Assembly: GCF_004011175.1 (NCBI RefSeq)
Contig: NZ_RQXX01000005.1
Location: 62,001-126,000 of the forward strand
Source of the DNA: Mesobaculum littorinae
GTDB lineage: Bacteria > Pseudomonadota > Alphaproteobacteria > Rhodobacterales > Rhodobacteraceae
Length of the DNA: 64,000 nt
Direction: 5' to 3'
The notes beneath the pieces were generated by a model. It was not told where the DNA came from, made no database searches, and saw only the letters and a program-made list of their open reading frames with translations. Positions 58,849 through 64,000 of this stretch are shown in pieces (the first letter of the stretch is position 1; each line of letters opens with the position of its first letter). A program made the position numbers and the translations under genes.

Positions 58849-59105
58849 TCGGATGTCCTTCGGGTCGTGCAACGCGGGGCGCGGCCGGGCCGCGGCAAGC
58901 CAGAGACGGGCGTCGCACGGGTGGCGCGGCGGCTGCCTCTGCGCCCCGTAATAGCGCCTGCGCCGCCGGGTGCAACTCTCCCTGCCCCCCGCGCGCCCAG
59001 ATGCCGCGACGTGCCGAAGCGCGCGCGGCCCTCCCGCGAGGGCCCTGTCGCAACCGTGATCGCCCGGCGCTTGCCCGGGGAGGCACGCGAACATATAACG
59101 AACAC

Positions 59106-60341
59106 ATGACCTCACTCAGCCTCGACCGCAAACTCGCCATCCTGTCGGACGCCGCCAAGTATGACGCCTCCTGCGCGTCCAGCGGCACCTCCAGACGCGA
59201 CAGCCGCGGCGGCAAGAGCTTGGGCTCGACCGAGGGGTCGGGCATCTGTCATGCCTATGCCCCCGACGGCCGCTGCATCAGCCTGCTGAAGATTCTGCTG
59301 ACGAATTTCTGCATCTACGATTGCGCCTACTGCGTGAACCGAGTGTCGTCGAACGTCGAACGGGCCCGGTTCAGCGTCGAGGAGGTCGTGTCGCTGACCC
59401 TCGAATTCTATCGCCGCAATTATATCGAGGGGTTGTTCCTGTCCTCGGGCATCATCCGCTCGCCCGCCGCCACGATGGAAGAGATGGTGCGCATCGCCCG
59501 CACCCTGCGCGAGGTCCATCATTTCCGCGGCTACATCCACCTAAAGACCATCCCCGACGCCGATCCGCGCCTGATTGCCGAGGCAGGGCGCCACGCCGAC
59601 CGCCTGTCGATCAATGTCGAATTGCCGACCGACACCAGCGTGCGCGCCTTCGCGCCCGAGAAGGACCCCGAAACGATCCGCGGCGCGATGGGCCGGGTGC
59701 ACGAGGCGCGCACCGCCACGAAGGATCGCAGCCATACCGGGCGTCGCCCGCCCCGGTTCGCCCCCGCGGGGCAATCGACGCAAATGATCGTGGGGGCGGA
59801 CGGGTCGAACGACGCCGCGATCCTGGGACAGTCGAACCGGCTTTACGCGGGCTACGGGCTGAAGCGGGTCTATTACTCGGCGTTTTCGCCGATCCCCGAC
59901 GCGACGGCCAAGCTGCCCCTGATCCGCCCGCCGCTGGAACGCGAGCACAGGCTGTACCAGGCCGACTGGCTGATGCGCTTCTATGGCTTCGACGTAGATG
60001 AGATTACCGCGGCCACGCCCGACGGCAACCTCGACCTGACGATCGACCCGAAACTTGCCTGGGCGCTGGCGCACCGCGAACACTTCCCCGTCGACGCGAA
60101 CCGCGCCACGCGCGAAATGCTGCTGCGTGTCCCCGGCTTCGGCACCAAGACGGTGGGCCGCATCCTGAGCTCGCGCCGTCACCGCACGCTGGGATTCGAG
60201 GATCTGACCCGTCTCGGCGCGCTGATGAAGAAGGCGCGGCCCTTCGTCACCGCGCGGGGCTGGTCGCCCGGGGGGCTGACCGATTCGGCCGACCTGCGGG
60301 CGCGCTTCGCTCCGCCGCCCGAGCAGCTGGCGCTGTTCTAA
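59106..60341 (+). CDS. Radical SAM protein with C-terminal HhH (rSAM-link-UDG type)
   Basis: This 411-residue protein has the radical SAM motif at Cys69, Cys73 and Cys76 (CIYDCAYC), a central TIM-barrel-like part and a C-terminal helix-hairpin-helix region, [20 protein letters not shown]. This combination defines the putative DNA modification/repair radical SAM family that is linked to UdgX-type proteins. The stop overlaps the ATG of the next gene (TAATG). It is divergent from nuoE. No enzyme activity is known for the family. Confidence 0.93.
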   Translation: MTSLSLDRKLAILSDAAKYDASCASSGTSRRDSRGGKSLGSTEGSGICHAYAPDGRCISLLKILLTNFCIYDCAYCVNRVSSNVERARFSVEEVVSLTLEFYRRNYIEGLFLSSGIIRSPAATMEEMVRIARTLREVHHFRGYIHLKTIPDADPRLIAEAGRHADRLSINVELPTDTSVRAFAPEKDPETIRGAMGRVHEARTATKDRSHTGRRPPRFAPAGQSTQMIVGADGSNDAAILGQSNRLYAGYGLKRVYYSAFSPIPDATAKLPLIRPPLEREHRLYQADWLMRFYGFDVDEITAATPDGNLDLTIDPKLAWALAHREHFPVDANRATREMLLRVPGFGTKTVGRILSSRRHRTLGFEDLTRLGALMKKARPFVTARGWSPGGLTDSADLRARFAPPPEQLALF

Positions 60342-61783
60342 TGCACGCCGTGCGCATGCCCACGCGCGGCACGGCCACGGCCTGGCGCAACGCGGCGCGC
60401 GACCTCGCCCGCGCCGGCGTGCCGCCCGAAGAGGTCGACTGGCTTTACGGCGACACCGAGGCGGGGCTTTTTGCCGCGCCCGCCCTACCCGACCTGCCCC
60501 GGACTGCGCCGCTGACCGTGCCACGGGACTTCGTTCCACTGTCCGAAACGGTCGCCTGGCATTCGGCACCCGACCGTTTCGCGCGGCTCTATGCCATGCT
60601 CTGGCGGCTGCGGGATGCGCCGGGCCTGATCCACGACCGGGCTGACCCCGACCTCGCGCATCTGCGCAGGCTCGAGAAATCGGTGCGCCGCGATCTGCAC
60701 AAGATGCACGCCTTCGTGCGTTTCCGCGAAATCGGCGACCCGCACGCCCCGCGCCGCCGCTTTGCCGCCTGGTTCGAGCCCGATCACCACATCACCGAAC
60801 CCGTCGCGCCGTTCTTTGCCCGCCGCTTCGGCGACATGGACTGGATCATCGTGACGCCGGACCTGACGGCGCGGTTCGACGACGGGGAGATCAGCTTTGA
60901 GCCCGGCGGCACAAAGCCCCCCCTGCCCGAGGACGCCACCGAAGAGCTTTGGGGCACCTATTTCCGGTCCATCTTTAACCCCGCACGGCTCAAGGTGCGG
61001 GCGATGACGTCCGAGATGCCCAGGAAATATTGGAAGAACCTCCCCGAGGCCGGGTTGATTCCCGACATGATCGCCAGCGCGCAGGCCCGGTCGGACGCGA
61101 TGCGCGCCGCCGCCCCCACGCCCGCGCCCAAGCGCGCGGCGCGGGTGCTGGAACGGCTGCACACGCCGCGCGTTTCGCCCCCCATGACGCTCAGCTTCGA
61201 CGATCTCCGCCGCAAGGCCGAAGAGGACAGCCGCACCGCCCGCGAAGGGTATGGTCGCATCGTGCTGGGCGAGGGGCCGCCGGATGCCGCGCTGATGATC
61301 GTGGGCGAGCAGCCCGGAGATGTCGAGGACCGCGAAGGGCGGCCCTTCGTCGGCCCCGCTGGCCAGGTTTTCGATCGCGAGGCCGCGTTGGCCGGCATCG
61401 ACCGGGGCGCGGCCTACGTCACCAATGCCGTAAAACAGTTCAAGTTTTCCCTGCGCGGCAAGCGGCGCATCCACCAGTCGCCTGGCAAGGGCGATATCGA
61501 GCATGCGCGCTGGTGGCTGGACCGCGAGGTCGAGCTGATCCGACCGCGCCTGATCCTCGCCATGGGGGGCACCGCGGCGGAGACGTTGACCGGCACGCGC
61601 GCCGGCATCCTCAAACGCCGCGGCCGGATCGAGGAGACCGGGGTCGGACCCGTATTCCTGACCGTCCACCCCTCCTACATCCTGCGCCTGCCCGATGCCG
61701 CGGCCCAAGAGGCAGAGACCGAGACGTTCCGCGCAGACCTCGCCGCGGCGCAGGCTCACCTGGAAGAGTTGCTGGCGGCCTGA
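60341..61783 (+). CDS. DUF4130-UdgX fusion, uracil-DNA crosslinking protein
   Basis: This 480-residue protein has an N-terminal DUF4130-like domain (about 1-250; HAFVRFREIGDP, WFEPDHHITEPVAPFFARRF) and a C-terminal uracil-DNA glycosylase-superfamily domain (about 285-475). The latter has GEQPGDVEDREGRPFVGPAG, the UdgX-specific KRRIHQSP with His378, and the VHPSYILRLP block. In UdgX this histidine forms a covalent bond with the deoxyuracil sugar. The gene is translationally coupled to the radical SAM gene. Confidence 0.93.
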   Translation: MHAVRMPTRGTATAWRNAARDLARAGVPPEEVDWLYGDTEAGLFAAPALPDLPRTAPLTVPRDFVPLSETVAWHSAPDRFARLYAMLWRLRDAPGLIHDRADPDLAHLRRLEKSVRRDLHKMHAFVRFREIGDPHAPRRRFAAWFEPDHHITEPVAPFFARRFGDMDWIIVTPDLTARFDDGEISFEPGGTKPPLPEDATEELWGTYFRSIFNPARLKVRAMTSEMPRKYWKNLPEAGLIPDMIASAQARSDAMRAAAPTPAPKRAARVLERLHTPRVSPPMTLSFDDLRRKAEEDSRTAREGYGRIVLGEGPPDAALMIVGEQPGDVEDREGRPFVGPAGQVFDREAALAGIDRGAAYVTNAVKQFKFSLRGKRRIHQSPGKGDIEHARWWLDREVELIRPRLILAMGGTAAETLTGTRAGILKRRGRIEETGVGPVFLTVHPSYILRLPDAAAQEAETETFRADLAAAQAHLEELLAA

Positions 61784-61904
61784 TCCGCGTGGCAACGCGG
61801 CGGCGTCTTTCCATCATACCTCAGGCTCCCCGACCGCCGGTCCGGGCCCGCAGGTCGCCGAACTCGGGCCGCAGCGTACCGGCGCCAAGCCTGCCCCGCC
61901 CGCG

Positions 61905-62363
61905 TCAGTCCAGATCGCGCCGCATCGTGGCCATGCCGCGTTGGCGGGACAGCTCCTCGTATCCGGCCGACACATAGGCGGCGAAGGCGGGGTCATTGTC
62001 GGTCTCGACCTTCAGGGTGATCGACAGGGCGCCCAGCCCGCGCGCCGCATCCTCGACCAGCCGGGTCATCTGCGCGCCGGCGCCGCCGCGCGCCTCTTCG
62101 CTGACATAGACATAGGCCAGATGCCGCACCTCGGGCCCGATGCCGGGGCGCAGGGCGAAGAACCCGACCTCGCGCCCTCTCCCGTCGATCAGATAGAACG
62201 ACGCGTCATCAAGATCGGCCAGCCACTTTTCCTTCCACTCCAGCGGATCGAAAGGATGCTTGGCGTTGGGATTGACGAGCGCCAGATCGGCCTCGTCCGT
62301 CAAAAGCCGCGCGAGCGGTGCAAGGTCGCCCTCGTCATTCGCGCGGGTGGTCAGGTCGGACAT
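61905..62363 (-). CDS. GNAT-family N-acetyltransferase
   Basis: This 152-residue protein has the GNAT core: HLAYVYVSEEARGGAGAQMT (acetyl-CoA loop) and LKVETDNDPAFAAYVSAGYEE near the C-terminus. The substrate is not recognisable. ATG 62363 is preferred because the 22 residues of upstream open frame are Arg-rich. It lies between udgX and ychF without coupling. Confidence 0.88.
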   Translation of the reverse strand: MSDLTTRANDEGDLAPLARLLTDEADLALVNPNAKHPFDPLEWKEKWLADLDDASFYLIDGRGREVGFFALRPGIGPEVRHLAYVYVSEEARGGAGAQMTRLVEDAARGLGALSITLKVETDNDPAFAAYVSAGYEELSRQRGMATMRRDLD

Positions 62364-62490
62364 TGATCCGGCTCCCCGTTCGAAGGTTCGAAAGGCGCGG
62401 ACAATGGGCGATCGGCGCCGGTTTTTCAACCGAGCGGCGTCGCCTTCATCGTTTCTCCGGCGTCCGGTGTGCTCAGTCGGGCGCCCGGCG

Positions 62491-63588
62491 TCAGGCGTTG
62501 AAGAGGAAATGCAGGACGTCGCCGTCCTTCACCTCGTAGCTCTTGCCCTCGACGCGCATCTTGCCGGCGTCCTTGGCTCCGTTTTCGCCGCCCAGCGCCA
62601 CGAAATCGTCGTAGGCGATGGTCTCGGACCGGATGAAGCCGCGTTCGAAATCGCCGTGGATCACGCCCGCCGCCTGGGGGGCCAGCGTGCCGACGGGGAT
62701 CGTCCATGCGCGCGCCTCCTTGGGACCGACGGTAAAGTATGTCTGCAGTCCCAGCAGTGCGTAGCCCGCGTGGATCAACCGGTCGAGCCCGGCCTCGTCG
62801 AGGCCCAGTTCCGACAGGAACTCGGCCGCCTCTTCGGCGTCGAGCTGGGCGATCTCTTCCTCGATCTGGGCCGAGATCACGACCGTCGCCGCGCCCTGCC
62901 CCGCCGCCATCTCGGCCACGCGGGCGGATTGCGCGTTGCCTGTCGCGGCTTCGGATTCGCCGACGTTGCAGACGTAGAGCACGGGCTTCGTCGTCAGAAG
63001 CTGCAACATCCGCCACGCCTTGGCGTCATCCTCGGACACCTCGACCACCCGGGCCGGGCGGCCCGATTCCAGCGCCGCCTGCGCCTCTTTCAGCAGACGC
63101 TCCTGCTGGACCGCCTCCTTGTCGCCACCGCGCACCTTGCGGACGAGGTTCTGCAACCGCCGCTCGATCGATTCGAGGTCGGAGAGCATCAGCTCGGTCT
63201 CGATGGTTTCGGCGTCGGCCACGGGGTCGACGCGGCCGTCGACATGGGTAACGTCGTCATCCTCGAAACAGCGCAGCACATGGGCGATGGCGTCGCATTC
63301 GCGGATGTTCGACAGGAACTGGTTGCCCAGCCCCTCGCCCTTGCTGGCGCCCTTCACGAGGCCCGCGATGTCGACAAAGGTCATCCGGGTTGGAATGATC
63401 TGCTTTGACCCGGCGATGCCGGCCAGCTTGTCCAGCCGGCTGTCGGGCACCGCGACCTCGCCCACGTTGGGTTCGATCGTGCAGAAGGGAAAGTTCGCCG
63501 CCTGCGCCTCGGCCGTCCGCGTCAGCGCGTTGAAGAGCGTCGATTTGCCGACGTTCGGCATGCCGACGATACCCATCCGAAAGCCCAT
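62491..63588 (-). CDS. ychF: Redox-regulated ATPase YchF (Obg family)
   Basis: This 365-residue P-loop protein has G1 GMPNVGKSTLFNALT, G3 DIAGLVKG, and the C-terminal TGS-like domain with GDFERGFIRSETIAYDDFV. The G4 position lacks the NKxD of GTPases, as expected for ATP-preferring YchF. It is highly conserved in bacteria and linked to translation and oxidative stress. A hairpin lies just upstream. Confidence 0.96.
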   Translation of the reverse strand: MGFRMGIVGMPNVGKSTLFNALTRTAEAQAANFPFCTIEPNVGEVAVPDSRLDKLAGIAGSKQIIPTRMTFVDIAGLVKGASKGEGLGNQFLSNIRECDAIAHVLRCFEDDDVTHVDGRVDPVADAETIETELMLSDLESIERRLQNLVRKVRGGDKEAVQQERLLKEAQAALESGRPARVVEVSEDDAKAWRMLQLLTTKPVLYVCNVGESEAATGNAQSARVAEMAAGQGAATVVISAQIEEEIAQLDAEEAAEFLSELGLDEAGLDRLIHAGYALLGLQTYFTVGPKEARAWTIPVGTLAPQAAGVIHGDFERGFIRSETIAYDDFVALGGENGAKDAGKMRVEGKSYEVKDGDVLHFLFNA

Positions 63589-63627
63589 GGTGGCATCCTT
63601 CCAACTTCGAGATCGCGGGGGGTCTAG

Positions 63628-63660
63628 GGTGCGCGCCCGTGCTTGGCAAGGGCGCGCACC
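63628..63660 (-). promoter_or_regulatory. Strong hairpin between YqaE-like gene and ychF
   Basis: GGTGCGCGCCC and GGGCGCGCACC form an eleven-bp perfect stem. Both flanking genes are on the minus strand, so it may end the small membrane-protein transcript or affect ychF. No T-run is seen. Confidence 0.5.
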
Positions 63661-63735
63661 GTTCGGACAACGCTGGCGGTCCCGGGCCGAACCCGCGACG
63701 GGGCTGCCGTCAGCCCACGTCGCCGATGGCCCGGG

Positions 63736-63927
63736 TCAGCCGTAACGCCGGTCCGCGCGGGCCTGGTAGATCAGCACCCAGGCCAGCAGGATGAAGATCG
63801 GATGCCCCAGCCCCCCCGAAATCAGGATGGCCGGCAGCCAGATCAGGAACGTGACGATGGCCACGATCGGCCGCCCGGCCAGAAGGATGGACAAAGGCGG
63901 CAGGAAAAGTGCGAGCAAGTAGTTCAT
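63736..63927 (-). CDS. YqaE/Pmp3-family small membrane protein
   Basis: This 63-residue protein has two transmembrane helices and the family core FLPPLSILLAGRP with LIWLPAILISGGLGHPIFIL, close to YqaE/Pmp3 proteins that affect membrane potential and stress tolerance in yeast and plants. ATG 63927 places the first helix at the N-terminus; ten more residues upstream are unlikely. It lies at the window edge, upstream of ychF. Confidence 0.85.
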   Translation of the reverse strand: MNYLLALFLPPLSILLAGRPIVAIVTFLIWLPAILISGGLGHPIFILLAWVLIYQARADRRYG

Positions 63928-64000
63928 GCGTCTGATATAGGGGCATCCCGCCGCCAAGGAATAGCACGACCCGGGATTTTCCGTCCGGGTTCAGTTGATT

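Overview
The window is 64 kb of a high-GC alphaproteobacterial chromosome, almost certainly from the Rhodobacteraceae/Roseobacteraceae group. The evidence is the complex I (nuo) operon layout with small lineage-specific genes between the core subunits, the nuoN-birA-coaX-rnj order downstream of it, and the tmk-holB-tatD-MBL gene run. No prophage, insertion sequence or CRISPR array is visible. Apart from one decayed stretch, coding density is high.

Region 1 (1-4.6 kb): the tail of an oligopeptide/nickel-type ABC ATPase, then a clear cobalamin riboswitch in front of nrdHIEF. This is the complete class Ib (B12-independent) ribonucleotide reductase with its glutaredoxin-like and flavodoxin-like partners. 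The arrangement implies that B12 switches off a B12-independent enzyme.

Region 2 (4.8-9.7 kb): a decay island. A PAS sensor histidine kinase is frameshifted in a G9 tract. It is followed by a multiply frameshifted beta-mannosidase and a LacI-family regulator whose start codons now overlap head to head. Intact accessory genes follow to 15.3 kb: a cupin, a divergent Rrf2 regulator/FAD oxidoreductase pair, a DadA-like oxidoreductase and a YitT-like membrane protein, with several long gaps between them.

Region 3 (15.5-24.2 kb, all minus strand): a secreted tannase/feruloyl-esterase-family hydrolase, a DctB/DctD-like two-component system, and a TAXI-type TRAP transporter (fused permease plus binding protein). 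This looks like an uptake and catabolic module for an unknown carboxylate or aromatic substrate.

Region 4 (25-39 kb): three tRNA genes (Ser-TGA, Val-TAC, Gly-CCC) and housekeeping genes: SPOR lipoprotein, D,D-carboxypeptidase, tmk, holB, TatD nuclease, MBL hydrolase, AEC transporter, YbjQ, a DUF1638-like protein, SufE, two lipoproteins, prfC and a DEAD-box RNA helicase, then OsmC.

Region 5 (39.7-58.9 kb, minus strand): nuoE-nuoF-nuoG-nuoH-nuoI-nuoJ-nuoK-nuoL-nuoM-nuoN, then birA, coaX and rnj. Eight small accessory genes are embedded, mostly lipoproteins, secreted or membrane proteins. nuoA-D are not upstream of nuoE, so the complex I locus is split here. NuoE and the next gene share a duplicated C-terminal helix-hairpin-helix-like domain.

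Region 6 (59-64 kb): a radical SAM/HhH protein translationally coupled to a DUF4130-UdgX fusion, a putative unconventional DNA repair system. A GNAT acetyltransferase, the ATPase YchF and a YqaE/Pmp3-like small membrane protein follow.
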